Source of the DNA: Phycisphaerales bacterium
GTDB lineage: Bacteria > Planctomycetota > Phycisphaerae > UBA1845
Assembly (NCBI GenBank): GCA_020852275.1
Contig: JADZBE010000032.1
Location: 62,001 to 126,000, forward strand
Length of the DNA: 64,000 bases
Direction: 5' to 3'
Shown here: positions 1 to 8,894 of the stretch, one piece after another
Position numbering within the stretch: the first letter of the stretch is position 1
How the letters are laid out: each line of letters begins with the position of its first letter
Notes under the pieces: generated by a model
The model's input: only the letters and a program-made list of their open reading frames with translations
Databases searched by the model: none
What the model was told of the DNA's origin: nothing
Made by a program: the position numbers and the translations under genes

Positions 1-180
1 AACGGGGCAACGGGTTGTAGCCACGGGTGAAGGTCGCGCAGCGGCCGAAACCCGTGGAAGGGTCGAACAAACGCAGTCTCGCCCCGGCAGGGGCGAAGGG
101 GGTCGGCGTGGATCGCGCGCGGCCGCGTGCCCTTGGCGCCCTTTCGGGGCGGAAGCGTGAAGACCGCGCGAACTCGTTCG
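1..180. repeat. dispersed palindromic repeat, CCACGGGT family
   Basis: No gene is visible before position 200. The stretch holds an inverted pair: CCACGGGT near 20 and ACCCGTGG near 50, with a GGTCGC/GCGGCC core between them. A CCCCGGCAGGGGC palindrome follows near 80-95. The same modules recur at 9400-9690, so this is a dispersed non-coding repeat. Further GC-rich sequence up to the end of the next gene shows no recognisable signal. Confidence 0.6.
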
Positions 181-199
181 ATGCCTTAGCGCTGCCATG

Positions 200-1255
200 C
201 TACGGCAGCTCCCGGTCGGAGACGTACTTGAACTCTCCGCCGTTCTCGCGGGCGATCGTCTCGAGCAGCTCAGCCCCTTCGGGATCGACGTAGGCGATGG
301 TGAAGATGCGGACCTTGTGATCGCGGTTGATGACGCGCAGGCGCTCGATGAGGCTCTTGTGAAACGCTCCGTCGGTCAGAAAGAAAATCATCTCGGGCTG
401 GCACTGAAACGCCTTTTCCATCGCCTGCGTCGGGTTCGTGCTCCCTTCCGGGCGGACGGTGTCCAGGAACTCGAAGAACTCCTGCTTCTGCCCGGCACGG
501 GCGCTGATGAGGCGCTTGGGCGGGTTTTCCAGCGGATCGCCGGCGCTGAAGAAGATGACGTGGAACTTCTGCGACATCTGCAGCTTGCCGATCGAGGTCT
601 TCAGCTCCTGCTTGACGCGGTCAAACGTGTCGATCATCGAGCCGCTGCGGTCCACGACGTAGACGACACTGGTGACGCCGCGGGCTTTCCCGCCTCCCGT
701 CTTGAACAGCTCCGGACCCGGCGCGCCCGAGCCGCCGCGCCCGCCGACGCTGCCGAAGTCCGCCCCGCCCGTGCCGATGCCGACCACGTCGATCCCGCTG
801 CCCCCGGTCATGCCACCGACGCCCTCCCCGCCGTCCCCCGCGCCGGACCCCGTGCCCGTTCCGCCGGCGCCCGTTCCGGTAGCGGCCTGAACATCCACGT
901 AGGCGCGCGGCTCAAACTGCGCCGCATCCGCGGGCGCGTCGATGGCCGATCGGGACAAATCAGGACGGCTTGCGAAATCGACGGGATCGCCGCTCGGGTC
1001 GCCCGCGATGTCGGTGAGCGCGATGGGCAGCGCCTCGTCACGCTGCGGAATGGCGCTGAGCCACGCCAACTTGAACATCAGGATCAGCAGAAACCCGTGC
1101 AGACCGAGGGAAATCGTCCATGCCGTCAGCAGGGAGCGACCGGTGACCGGCTGGTACTTCGCGCGAAGATGTCGCGGCGGCGGCGGCGCGGCCGACTGAG
1201 CGGTCGTGCTCGAGGCTTGTGCGCCCGGCTGTGTTGCGGCGGCGTTCATCTGCAT
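200..1255 (-). CDS. membrane-anchored von Willebrand factor A (VWA) domain protein
   Basis: A 351-residue protein. It has a short Ala/Pro-rich cytoplasmic N-terminus and one membrane segment at about residues 41-67. A long Gly-rich linker (about 120-192) leads to a C-terminal VWA domain. The metal-ion-dependent adhesion site is intact: DRSGS at 202-206, a Thr in STNPT near 276, and Asp in LTDG near 295. VWA domains bind protein partners through a divalent metal. The architecture suggests an extracytoplasmic VWA domain tethered by a glycine linker, as is common in planctomycetes. The partner is unknown. The gene stands alone on the minus strand, with non-coding DNA upstream. Confidence 0.85.
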   Translation of the reverse strand: MQMNAAATQPGAQASSTTAQSAAPPPPRHLRAKYQPVTGRSLLTAWTISLGLHGFLLILMFKLAWLSAIPQRDEALPIALTDIAGDPSGDPVDFASRPDLSRSAIDAPADAAQFEPRAYVDVQAATGTGAGGTGTGSGAGDGGEGVGGMTGGSGIDVVGIGTGGADFGSVGGRGGSGAPGPELFKTGGGKARGVTSVVYVVDRSGSMIDTFDRVKQELKTSIGKLQMSQKFHVIFFSAGDPLENPPKRLISARAGQKQEFFEFLDTVRPEGSTNPTQAMEKAFQCQPEMIFFLTDGAFHKSLIERLRVINRDHKVRIFTIAYVDPEGAELLETIARENGGEFKYVSDRELP

Positions 1256-1480
1256 CGCAGGCTGCCGAGCGATGCCTGTCTCCGCACACGGAGATCGCCA
1301 TGCGCGGCATCGCTTCCCGTGATTTTAGTCCGGCGTGGAAGCGCGGGCAAACGAAATGAAATTGTGGGAGGGTGAATGGCGAATTCCGACGCACCGGCAG
1401 GGGCTGCGGCGCGCCTGGTTCCGGCGACCTCGACGCTTCCCAAGCCGGTCAGTCCGCCCGTGCGTGCCCTGAAAGGCGAG
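1256..1480. other. intergenic, no feature recognised
   Basis: This is the upstream region of the VWA gene and the downstream region of the next minus-strand gene. Overlapping reading frames here have no recognisable protein features. No clear terminator or promoter could be picked out. Confidence 0.5.
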
Positions 1481-1930
1481 TCACTTCCGCTTGGGCATCT
1501 GCGGGATCAGGCGTTGATGACGCGGGTCCACGCAAAAGCCGGCGGATTCCAGAATCGTAACGCCGAGGAGCGGCTCCTCATGCTCGCCGGCGAACACCAC
1601 TGTGCCCCCTGAGGCTTCGCCGAGAATTTCGATGATCCCGAATCCGATCGGAAGCTCCTGCTCAGTTCCGTCGGCCAGTTCGTACACGCGTTTCCGCAGC
1701 GGCTTGATGCCGAGTTCGCGCAGCACGCTCGAAGGAAGAAACGTGTCCGTGGCGCCGGCGTCAACGAGCGCGCGGCCCGTCCAGGACTTCTTCGAGCCGC
1801 CCATGGGGCGAACGGTGATTTCCGCGTGGACGTGTCCCAAATCCGTCTCCCTGATGGGCATGGGCCACAAAAGCCCTTGACTGCGGCGCTTACGCCCGAT
1901 CGCCTTCGCTTCGGTCATGTTGTTGGACAT
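1481..1930 (-). CDS. retropepsin-like (clan AA) aspartic protease
   Basis: A 149-residue protein with one aspartic-protease signature, VDAGATDTFLP, whose catalytic Asp is about residue 57. A hydrophobic-hydrophobic-Gly strand (ELPIGFGIIEI, then PLLGVTIL near 120) follows, as in single-domain retropepsins that act as homodimers. There is no signal peptide and the N-terminus is Lys/Arg-rich, so it is probably cytoplasmic. Bacterial members are usually annotated clan AA aspartic protease, often without known substrates. The length fits the family. The start ATG at 1930 is chosen as the longest in-frame ATG; an internal ATG four codons later is also possible. Confidence 0.75.
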   Translation of the reverse strand: MSNNMTEAKAIGRKRRSQGLLWPMPIRETDLGHVHAEITVRPMGGSKKSWTGRALVDAGATDTFLPSSVLRELGIKPLRKRVYELADGTEQELPIGFGIIEILGEASGGTVVFAGEHEEPLLGVTILESAGFCVDPRHQRLIPQMPKRK

Positions 1931-2047
1931 GGTGCTCGACCCTCACCGCAGAGACTGTAATTCTACCCGGCAATGAATGCCGATTCAATCAGCGCGAGAA
2001 TCCAAGACTTGTGCGACTGCTGATAGGTTCGGATCGGGGCGGTCCGG

Positions 2048-2518
2048 TTAGTTCACCCGGCTCCGGACTGCTGTGAATCCGAGGATTTCGCTGGCATTCT
2101 TCATGACAAACCGATGCAAGAGGTCCGTGAGATCTTCAGGATAGCAGAGAAAATCGCGATCAAGCTCCGACCCAATTGATCCTTCGTGACCGTGATCCTT
2201 CACAAGGAACGCTCTTCGTTCGCGGATGTCAACCGGGGGTCGTCCCTGGGGCCAAGCGACACAGGCCCTACGCACGATGTCCGCCATCTTGGGAGCACCA
2301 ATGGTCAGCAGCGCCTCGACGGCGCCTGCGACATCTTGATGCTCAGCATTGAAGAACCACTGATCGAATCCGCCATTGTTCACCTCGGCTTCGATCCTCC
2401 ACACCATGCGAAACACCTGTTCCGGGCCGCTTAGCGCCTCGAACCCCCGCTGCCAAAGGCCGCCGATGTACCAGTCGGCCACTTCGCAGATGAGATGATT
2501 CTTCTGGTCGTCGTCCAT
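2048..2518 (-). CDS. DMP19/DUF4375 family protein
   Basis: A 156-residue soluble acidic protein. The core E-V-N-N-G-G-F-D-Q-W-F-F-N near residues 47-60 is the hallmark of the DMP19/DUF4375 family (N-G-G-F-x-Q-[WFY]-x-x-N). DMP19 of Neisseria is a DNA-mimic protein that binds a transcription factor, but most family members are uncharacterised and the role here cannot be read from sequence. Its start lies only 9 bases from the stop of the upstream carboxylase gene on the same strand, so the two may be cotranscribed. Confidence 0.7.
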   Translation of the reverse strand: MDDDQKNHLICEVADWYIGGLWQRGFEALSGPEQVFRMVWRIEAEVNNGGFDQWFFNAEHQDVAGAVEALLTIGAPKMADIVRRACVAWPQGRPPVDIRERRAFLVKDHGHEGSIGSELDRDFLCYPEDLTDLLHRFVMKNASEILGFTAVRSRVN

Positions 2519-2527
2519 CGTTATGGG

Positions 2528-4186
2528 CTACATCCTGAACACGCCGTGGCTTCGCGGCTGCGGCGGGGCATTGAGGGAGACGCTGATCGCCAGACCGAGG
2601 ACGGTGCGCGTGTCGGCGGGGTCGATGATGCCGTCGTCCCACAGTCGGGCGGTGCTGTAGTAGGCGCTGCCCTCCGCGGCGTATTTTTCCAGGATCGGGC
2701 GTTTCAGTTCGACTTCCTCTTCGGGGGTCATCAGCGGGGCCGCGGGATCGCCATCACCCGTCCTCGCCCGGGGGGAGAGGGGGCCGGAGCGCTTCGCGGC
2801 GAGCTGGTCCTTGCGCACGGTGAGCATGACGCTGGCGGCCTGCTCACCGCCCATGACGCTGATGCGCGCGTTGGGCCACATCCACAGGAACCGCGGCTGA
2901 TACGCCCGTCCGCACATGCCGTAATTCCCCGCGCCGTACGAGCCGCCGATGATCACCGTGAACTTCGGCACGCTCGCGTTCGCCACTGCCGCCACCATCT
3001 TCGCGCCGTCCTTGGCGATTCCGCCGGCCTCGAACTGCCGCCCGACCATGAAGCCCGTGATGTTCTGAAGGAAGACCAGCGGCACGCCGCGCTGGCTGCA
3101 CATTTCCACGAAGTGCGCGGCCTTGACCGCGCTCTCGGAGAAGAGCACGCCGTTGTTGGCCAGGATGCCGACCGGAAATCCCCAAATGTGGGCGAAGCCG
3201 CAGACGAGCGTCGCGCCGTACAGCGCCTTGAACTCGTGAAAACGGCTGCCATCCACAATGCGCGCGATCACTTCGCGCACATCGTAGGGCCTGCGGATGT
3301 CCTTCTGGATGATGCCGTAAACGTCCTTCGCGTCGTAGAGGGGCTCCTCGACGGGCCGGGTCTCGACGAACGACTTGAGCGGGCGGTTCAGATGCGCCAC
3401 GATCGAGCGCGCGATGGCCAGCGCGTCCTCGTCGTCCATGGCGTAGTGGTCGGCCACGCCCGAGGTGCGGCAGTGAACCTCCGCGCCGCCGAGATCCTCC
3501 GCGCTGACGTCCTCGCCCGTGGCCGCCTTCACCAGCGGCGGACCGCCGAGGAAAATCGTGCCCTGCTTGCGCACGATGATCGTCTCGTCGCTCATCGCGG
3601 GCACGTACGCGCCGCCCGCCGTGCAGGAGCCCATCACCACGGCGATCTGCGGGATGCGTTTCGCCGACATGCGCGCCTGGTTGTAGAAGATGCGCCCGAA
3701 GTGATCGCGGTCGGGGAACACGTCCGCCTGCAGCGGGAGGAACGCGCCGCCCGAATCCACGAGGTAGATGCAGGGCAGGTGGTTCTCCTCCGCGATTTCC
3801 TGCGCCCGCAGGTGCTTCTTGACCGTCAGGGGGTAGTAGGAGCCGCCCGCCACGGTGGCGTCGTTGGCGACGATCATGCACTCGTGCCCGCTGACCCGCC
3901 CGATGCCCGTCACCACGCCCGCCGCCGGCGCTTCCTTCTCATACACGTCCAGCGCCGCCAGCGCGGACAACTCGAGGAACGGGCTGTCCGGGTCGATCAG
4001 CCGGTCGATGCGGTCGCGCACGAAGAGCTTCTTCCGCGCCGTGTGCTTGGCGACGGCGTCCGCCCCGCCGCCCTGCTTGGTCCGCTCAAGGCGGGCGCGG
4101 AACTCGCCGACCACGGCCTCCATATGCGCCCGGTTTTCGGCGAACGCCGCGTCCTGCGGATGGATCGAAGTTGCCAGCACTTCCAT
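2528..4186 (-). CDS. acyl-CoA carboxylase carboxyltransferase (beta) subunit
   Basis: A 552-residue biotin-dependent carboxyltransferase subunit, closest in plan to methylcrotonyl-CoA carboxylase beta. It would transfer CO2 from carboxybiotin to a short acyl-CoA in leucine/isovalerate or propionate metabolism. The crotonase-fold halves are recognisable: an N-terminal region with [20 protein letters not shown], then [16 protein letters not shown] and [16 protein letters not shown], and a C-terminal half with [10 protein letters not shown] and [20 protein letters not shown]. The start is the ATG at 4186 (MEVLATSI), because the upstream extension has no family similarity. An odd Arg/Ser/Asp-rich insert of about 15 residues sits near the C-terminus, where DNA resembles an intergenic palindrome (see 2745-2800). 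No biotin carboxylase (alpha) subunit gene is in the window. Confidence 0.93.
   Translation of the reverse strand: MEVLATSIHPQDAAFAENRAHMEAVVGEFRARLERTKQGGGADAVAKHTARKKLFVRDRIDRLIDPDSPFLELSALAALDVYEKEAPAAGVVTGIGRVSGHECMIVANDATVAGGSYYPLTVKKHLRAQEIAEENHLPCIYLVDSGGAFLPLQADVFPDRDHFGRIFYNQARMSAKRIPQIAVVMGSCTAGGAYVPAMSDETIIVRKQGTIFLGGPPLVKAATGEDVSAEDLGGAEVHCRTSGVADHYAMDDEDALAIARSIVAHLNRPLKSFVETRPVEEPLYDAKDVYGIIQKDIRRPYDVREVIARIVDGSRFHEFKALYGATLVCGFAHIWGFPVGILANNGVLFSESAVKAAHFVEMCSQRGVPLVFLQNITGFMVGRQFEAGGIAKDGAKMVAAVANASVPKFTVIIGGSYGAGNYGMCGRAYQPRFLWMWPNARISVMGGEQAASVMLTVRKDQLAAKRSGPLSPRARTGDGDPAAPLMTPEEEVELKRPILEKYAAEGSAYYSTARLWDDGIIDPADTRTVLGLAISVSLNAPPQPRSHGVFRM
2745..2800. repeat. palindromic repeat inserted in frame within the carboxylase gene
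   Basis: The DNA TCCTCGCCCGGGGGGAGAGG is an imperfect palindrome of the kind that is otherwise intergenic (compare the CCCCCGGCACCGCCGGAGGG stretch at 33620-33660). Here it encodes the Ser-Gly-Pro-Leu-Ser-Pro-Arg-Ala-Arg segment between DQLAAKR and [12 protein letters not shown]. In family members these two conserved segments are normally close together. Confidence 0.5.
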
Positions 4187-4261
4187 GCGGGCACACGTTA
4201 CCCGTCGTTGCATCGTTTGCAACGCGGGACTCGTTTGGAAACTCTCCAAGTGTAAACTGCG

Positions 4262-4345
4262 TAGCACGGCGTGGCGTACTCCCCTGACCGTGGCGAGCGA
4301 GACAAGACCACGGCCAACGGAGTACCGTTGACCGAGCCACCCGCC
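4262..4345. repeat. dispersed repeat, GGCGTACTC/GCCGTGG family
   Basis: This lies upstream of the carboxylase gene. It contains CACGGCGTGGCGTACTCC and two later GACCGTGGCGA/ACCACGGCC blocks. The same words occur at 60060-60225 (CACGGTCTGGCGTACTCGCC). It is non-coding; the rest of the 4187-4454 gap shows no gene. Confidence 0.45.
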
Positions 4346-4454
4346 GAGCCACCCGCGCTCTGCGACTTGTTTGCCTTCAGCGCGGTGTTAGCGGGTCGAA
4401 TAAACTCGCCTTCAGGGCGAATACCGCGACAGGCCTGATCGAAAGCCGAATGCC

Positions 4455-5168
4455 ATGCAACCCGATCCCACACACGACGCGAAGCCGCTGTGGCACCGCC
4501 TGCTTCCCACGGAGAACCCGGACTGGTTCGCCCGCGTGCTGATCAGCGTCGTGGCGGCGGCGGTGCTGGCAGGGCTGGCCATGCTGGTGCTCGGTGTGGT
4601 GGACGTGGTGTCGAGCGGGCGTCCGGTCTCGTACACGCAGCCGGACGGCCGCGTCGTGACGTACACGGTTAACACCGTGGATGAGGAACTGATCGCCATC
4701 GCCCTGGCGATTGCCGGCGTGGTCTGGTGCCTTGTTCTGCCGGGAATCTGGCGGGGCTTTCACCGCTTCCGGACAGGCCTGAAGACGCTGTTTCAGACGG
4801 TGGCGATCTGGGTGTGCGTGATTCCGGCGTGCGTGGTGATCGACCGGGCCACCCGGCAGGAGGAGTTGTGGATCGCCGCGGTGATTTTGTTGGCGATCGC
4901 GGGGACACTGCTGGTATGCGCCCGCGCGTACGCGGCCATCCGCGCCGGAAAACCCGTGGTCAACACGCTCGGCGAAGTGGATGTCCGCTGCCCGAAATGC
5001 GGATACTCGCTGATCGGGTTGGGTGAGTCGCGCTGCCCGGAATGCGGCACGCAGTACACGATCGACGAGTTGATCCGCCTTCAAGGATACAGCAAGCCGC
5101 CCGGAAGCGCGCCGCCGTTCCCGCATCGCGTCACGCCCTCGCTCGCGCTTCGGGTTCAGAACCCGTAG
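4455..5168 (+). CDS. multi-pass membrane protein with C-terminal zinc ribbon
   Basis: A 237-residue protein with four predicted membrane segments (about residues 27-52, 76-96, 108-128 and 141-160). A cytosolic zinc ribbon follows, CPKCGYSLIGL then SRCPECGTQY near 178-202, and places two CxxC knuckles in the DNA- or protein-binding style typical of planctomycete membrane proteins of unknown function. The last residues (PSLALRVQNP) come from a dispersed repeat: the TAG stop lies inside the repeat word CCCGTAGCGCC. The true ancestral C-terminus was probably shorter or different. Confidence 0.7.
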   Translation: MQPDPTHDAKPLWHRLLPTENPDWFARVLISVVAAAVLAGLAMLVLGVVDVVSSGRPVSYTQPDGRVVTYTVNTVDEELIAIALAIAGVVWCLVLPGIWRGFHRFRTGLKTLFQTVAIWVCVIPACVVIDRATRQEELWIAAVILLAIAGTLLVCARAYAAIRAGKPVVNTLGEVDVRCPKCGYSLIGLGESRCPECGTQYTIDELIRLQGYSKPPGSAPPFPHRVTPSLALRVQNP

Positions 5169-5262
5169 CGCCAGCAAGGGCCCTCCTCCCGAACCCGTAG
5201 CGCCAGCAAGGGCCCTCCTCCAGAACCCGTAGCGCCGGCAAGCGCGCCTCCGACCGAGCCGG
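5138..5262. repeat. CCCGTAGCGCCAGC dispersed repeat, inverted pair plus two direct copies
   Basis: An inverted copy (CTCGCGCTTCGGGTTC) directly abuts a forward copy (GAACCCGTAGCGCCAG), giving a long hairpin centred near 5158. Two more forward copies follow with a period of about 33 bases (near 5193 and 5227). Related copies lie at 7459, 12190, 26113, 33148-33295, 41900, 45045 and 63014. The hairpin overlaps the 3' end of the zinc-ribbon gene and could act as a transcription terminator. Confidence 0.7.
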
Positions 5263-5371
5263 GGCGGTTTACTGTCACGGAGTCCTCCTTTAGACTCGGT
5301 CAACGCACGCGTCGCGGTTTGCAGCACTTTGCCGGAGGGCGCCGCTGCGCCGTTCTCCCTGGACTGCAACC

Positions 5372-7423
5372 ATGAGCAAAAAGCCACGCACCAGCGCACG
5401 CCAAGATCACCCGCGCTCAGCCGGGTCGCAGGCGGAATCCCCGCAAAGTCCAGCCCCACCGGCGCGGCGGCGAGCGCCTCACAAGGTCATCCTGGCGGTC
5501 GCCGTGCTGGTCGCCGCACTCGCCACGGCGTACCTCACTCTGCGCGCCAGACCCGCCGCGCGCGAGACCCTCAACGTCGTGCTCATCTCCCTCGACACGA
5601 CGCGAGCGGATCATCTCGGCTGCTACGGTCATCCCACGAGCATCACGCCGAACATCAATCGCCTCGCCGCCGAGGGCACGCTCTTTACGCAGTGCACGAC
5701 CGTCGCTCCTTCCACGCTCCCTTCCCACGCCAGCCTGCTGACCGGCACATACCCGTTCATTCACGGCGCGCGCGTCAACGGCAACTTCGAGCTTTCTACG
5801 GAGAACCAGACGCTCGCGGAGACCCTCAAGGCCGCCGGATTCGTCACCGGCGCGCAGACCGCCGCCATGGTCCTCAACCGCGAGTACGGGCTGAATCAGG
5901 GCTTCGATGTGTACCTCGACCCGCGGGCCCTCACCGCCGAGCGGCCCAAGCCCAGTGGCGGACCCGTCCGTGAACGCAAGGCAACCGACATTGCCGATCG
6001 CGCCATGCAGTTCGTCCGCGAGCACCGCGAGGAGCGGTTCTTCCTCTTCCTGCACTTTTTCGACCCTCACCAGCCGCTCGATCCGCCCGAACCGCTCAAG
6101 AAGCTCTTTCCCAACGACCCGTACCTCGGCGAAATCGCCTATGTGGACCAGCAAATCGGCCGCATCTGCAAGGAGCTTGAAACCCTCAAGCTTGACGGCC
6201 GCACGCTGATCGTCCTGACCGCCGACCACGGTGAAAGCCGTGAGGAGCACGGCGAGGAGAACCACGGGCTTTTCGTGTACGACTCGACCCTTTTGATCCC
6301 GCTGATCCTGCGATGTCCGGGGTGGATTCCGGCCGGCGGACGCGTGGATGCACAGGTGCGGCTCGTGGACATCGCGCCGACGATCCTGGATTTGACCGGC
6401 GTGAAGATCCCGGGCAGCGTAAGCGGCGCCACCCTGGCCGGCTTGATTCGCGGCGAAGTGGAGCCGGGCAGGCCGGCGTATTCGGAAACGCTGGCTTCGC
6501 TCTACGACTACGGCTATGCGCCGCTGCGGAGTCTGCGGCAGGACGGCTGGAAGTACATCCTCGGACCCAAGCCGGAGTTGTACCACCTCGCCTCCGACCC
6601 GAAGGAGGCGAAGAACCTCATCGAGGCCCAGCCGCAGCGCGCGGCCGCGATGCGCGCCGATCTGGAGAAGCTCATCTCCAGCGGCGGCGCGGGGATTCGC
6701 TCTTCCCGCAGGCAGCCTTCTCCGCAGGAGCGCAGCGATCTGGCGGGTCTGGGATATGTCAGCCTGCACGCTCCCGAAGACGCGGACCCGGATGCCGCCA
6801 ACGACCTGCAGCGCTACCCCGTCAGCGGACTAAACCCGATGGAGCGCGCGGAGGAAATCAAGTTCGTCAACGGATGCATCACGCTGTGCATGGCCCGCCG
6901 CTATCCGGAAGCCGAGCGCCGCCTGCGTTCGTTCCTGTCGGAGCACGCCGACCGCAAGGACGGGCTGTACAACGTCTATAAGACGCTGGCGAACACGCTG
7001 GACGGCATGGGCAAACCCGCCGAGTCGATCGAGTTTTACGAGAAAGCCGTCGCTGAGCGCCCGGACGACGTCATTACGCTGACCGACATGGGCATCGCGC
7101 TGCATGCCGCGGGCCGCGTCGACGAGGCCATCGCGACATTCCGACGCGCGCTGGCGCAGCCGCTCGACTCGCCGTACACGCACCTGCAGCTCGGCGCGGC
7201 GCTGGCGACGAAGGGCGACGACGAAGGCGCCGTCAAGGAATACCTTGCCGCGCTGCAGGCCGATCCGCAGATTGCCGCGGCCCATGCGGCGCTGGCGACG
7301 ATCTACGCAAAGACGAACCGCAAGGAGGAAGCGCTGGCGGCGATCCAACGCGCCGTCGAGCTGAACCCGCTCGATCCAAGCTACAAACGACGGCTGGAGG
7401 AGCTGACCGCGCCCGCGCCCTGA
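5372..7423 (+). CDS. sulfatase-fold (alkaline phosphatase superfamily) hydrolase fused to TPR repeats
   Basis: A 683-residue protein. One membrane anchor sits at about residues 38-58, followed by an extracytoplasmic sulfatase-like domain at about 65-450. NVVLISLDTTRADHLGCYG supplies the first metal Asp (about residue 75), and LTADHGESREEHG the later metal ligands. About six TPR-like helical pairs follow (about 490-675; MGIALHAAGRVDEAIATFRRAL is typical). The usual formylglycine motif C/S-x-P-x-R is replaced by T-L-P-S-H (Thr about 115). Classical sulfatase maturation is therefore not expected; a Thr nucleophile as in phosphodiesterases is possible. The substrate is unknown. Confidence 0.85.
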   Translation: MSKKPRTSARQDHPRSAGSQAESPQSPAPPARRRAPHKVILAVAVLVAALATAYLTLRARPAARETLNVVLISLDTTRADHLGCYGHPTSITPNINRLAAEGTLFTQCTTVAPSTLPSHASLLTGTYPFIHGARVNGNFELSTENQTLAETLKAAGFVTGAQTAAMVLNREYGLNQGFDVYLDPRALTAERPKPSGGPVRERKATDIADRAMQFVREHREERFFLFLHFFDPHQPLDPPEPLKKLFPNDPYLGEIAYVDQQIGRICKELETLKLDGRTLIVLTADHGESREEHGEENHGLFVYDSTLLIPLILRCPGWIPAGGRVDAQVRLVDIAPTILDLTGVKIPGSVSGATLAGLIRGEVEPGRPAYSETLASLYDYGYAPLRSLRQDGWKYILGPKPELYHLASDPKEAKNLIEAQPQRAAAMRADLEKLISSGGAGIRSSRRQPSPQERSDLAGLGYVSLHAPEDADPDAANDLQRYPVSGLNPMERAEEIKFVNGCITLCMARRYPEAERRLRSFLSEHADRKDGLYNVYKTLANTLDGMGKPAESIEFYEKAVAERPDDVITLTDMGIALHAAGRVDEAIATFRRALAQPLDSPYTHLQLGAALATKGDDEGAVKEYLAALQADPQIAAAHAALATIYAKTNRKEEALAAIQRAVELNPLDPSYKRRLEELTAPAP

Positions 7424-7500
7424 ACCAGCGGAGGAATCAGTCAAGCATTTCGCCCTCGCTCCCCGAACCCGCAGCGCAAGCGAGGCTTGACCGTGTGCCT

Positions 7501-7720
7501 GACCTGTGGCACAAGTTTCCAACCTGTGAGCTGTAGCACGGGTTTCCCAACCTTGGACCTGTGGCACAGGTTTCCAACCTGTGACGTGTAGAACAGGTTT
7601 CCCAACCTGTGACCTGTGGCACAAGTTTCCAACCTGTGACGTGTAGCACAGGTTTCCCAACCTGTGACGTGTGGCACAGGTTTCCAACCTGTGACGTGTA
7701 GCACAGGTTTCCCAACCTGT
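7501..7720. repeat. eight-unit tandem hairpin array (27/28-bp alternating units)
   Basis: Eight units alternate between 27 and 28 bases, so the true period is 55 bases repeated four times. Each unit carries ACAGGTTTCC(C)AACCTGT, an inverted repeat with 7-base arms. The G-type units read GTGGCACA and the A-type units GTAGCACA. The array lies between convergent genes, directly after the sulfatase gene, and could terminate transcription from both sides. There are no unique spacers, so it is not a CRISPR array. Confidence 0.85.
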
Positions 7721-7730
7721 GCATCCGCCC

Positions 7731-8894
7731 TCAGCTCGGCGGCGCCACCTCCCAGCAGGCCACCTCCTGCCCCGATCCAAGCCGGATCAGCGGCGGAGCG
7801 GCGCCTCGCTTCGCCTCGCCCCGGGCGCACTTCGCCAGTACCCTGATGCGGCCACCCGCGTGATCGGAAACGTCCATGACCTCCGACGCGGTCGCACCCT
7901 GCGCCCAAGCCCTTGTCAAGGCACATCGCGGTGCGAACCGGCATCCAGGCACGTAGTCCGCCGGATCGGGCACACGCCCGGGGATCGTCGCCAGCCGGCG
8001 AACCGGCTCGTCCTCCTCCAGCGGCGCGGTGCGATCCAGCCGGGGCATGCACTCCAGCAGCGCTTGGGTGTACGGGTGCCGCGGGGATGAGAACAGAGCC
8101 TGAACCGGCGCCTTCTCGACGATCCTTCCCGCATACATGACGGCCACCTCGTCGGCGATCCGCGCCACGACGCCCAGGTCATGCGTGATGAGAATCAGCC
8201 CCAGCCGCGTCTGCCGCGCAAGCTCAGCCAGCAGATCCAGAATCCGCGCCTGCAGCGTCACGTCCAGCGCCGTCGTCGGCTCGTCGGCCACCAGCACGCT
8301 CGGCTCCATCGCCAGCGCCATGGCGATCATCACCCGCTGCTGCAAGCCGCCGGACAACTCGTGCGGAAACTGACGCATCCGCTCCAACGGCTGATCGACG
8401 CCGACTCGCTCCAGCCACGCGGCCGCTCGATCCCTCGCCGCCCGGGTGCGCATTCCCAGGTGCAACCTCACGCCCTCCGCGACCTGGTCCCCGATGGTCC
8501 GCAGCGGATGCAACGCCGACATCGGCTCCTGAAACACGAAACCGATGCGACACCCGCGCACGCGGGTTAACTCGCGGTCGTCCAACCGGGCGATGTCGAT
8601 CGGCTCGGCATCCGCGCGCGGGTCATGGAGCAGAATCCGACCGGCACGGATACGCAGCGGCGGATCGGGCAGCAGCCGGGCAAGGCTCAGCGCCGTCACC
8701 GTCTTGCCGCATCCACTCTCGCCGACGATGGCCAGCGCGCGACTCCCAGCGACGGAGAACGAAACGCAATCCACCAACTCAACCGCTCCGCCGGACCGCG
8801 ACAGCGAGATGGAGAGATCTCGGACGTCCAGCAGCACGCGGCCGGCGGCGGGAGGATCGCGGTCGCTAGGGAGTGGGTGTGCCGAGGCCGTCAT
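7731..8894 (-). CDS. oligopeptide/dipeptide ABC transporter ATP-binding protein (DppD/OppD type)
   Basis: A 387-residue nucleotide-binding subunit. It has Walker A GESGCGKT near residue 58, ABC signature LSGGLQQRV near 180, Walker [13 protein letters not shown] and the switch His in ILITHDLG. The C-terminal oligopeptide-transporter extension is present ([15 protein letters not shown], then PGCRFAPRC). It would power import of peptides or nickel with DppBC-like permeases, but neither permease, binding protein nor DppF partner is in the window. The start ATG at 8894 overlaps the end of the upstream gene by 29 bases. The C-terminus runs close to the hairpin array. Confidence 0.92.
   Translation of the reverse strand: MTASAHPLPSDRDPPAAGRVLLDVRDLSISLSRSGGAVELVDCVSFSVAGSRALAIVGESGCGKTVTALSLARLLPDPPLRIRAGRILLHDPRADAEPIDIARLDDRELTRVRGCRIGFVFQEPMSALHPLRTIGDQVAEGVRLHLGMRTRAARDRAAAWLERVGVDQPLERMRQFPHELSGGLQQRVMIAMALAMEPSVLVADEPTTALDVTLQARILDLLAELARQTRLGLILITHDLGVVARIADEVAVMYAGRIVEKAPVQALFSSPRHPYTQALLECMPRLDRTAPLEEDEPVRRLATIPGRVPDPADYVPGCRFAPRCALTRAWAQGATASEVMDVSDHAGGRIRVLAKCARGEAKRGAAPPLIRLGSGQEVACWEVAPPS

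Noticed and set aside
2495-4255. 586-codon open frame on the plus strand opposite the carboxylase gene
   Set aside because: It is a GC-rich shadow of the real minus-strand gene; its protein is low complexity (Arg, Ala, His, Asp) and lacks any family signature.
7501-7720. CRISPR-like array
   Set aside because: Repeat units abut one another with no unique spacers; units are hairpins with alternating 27/28-base length, and no cas genes are nearby.
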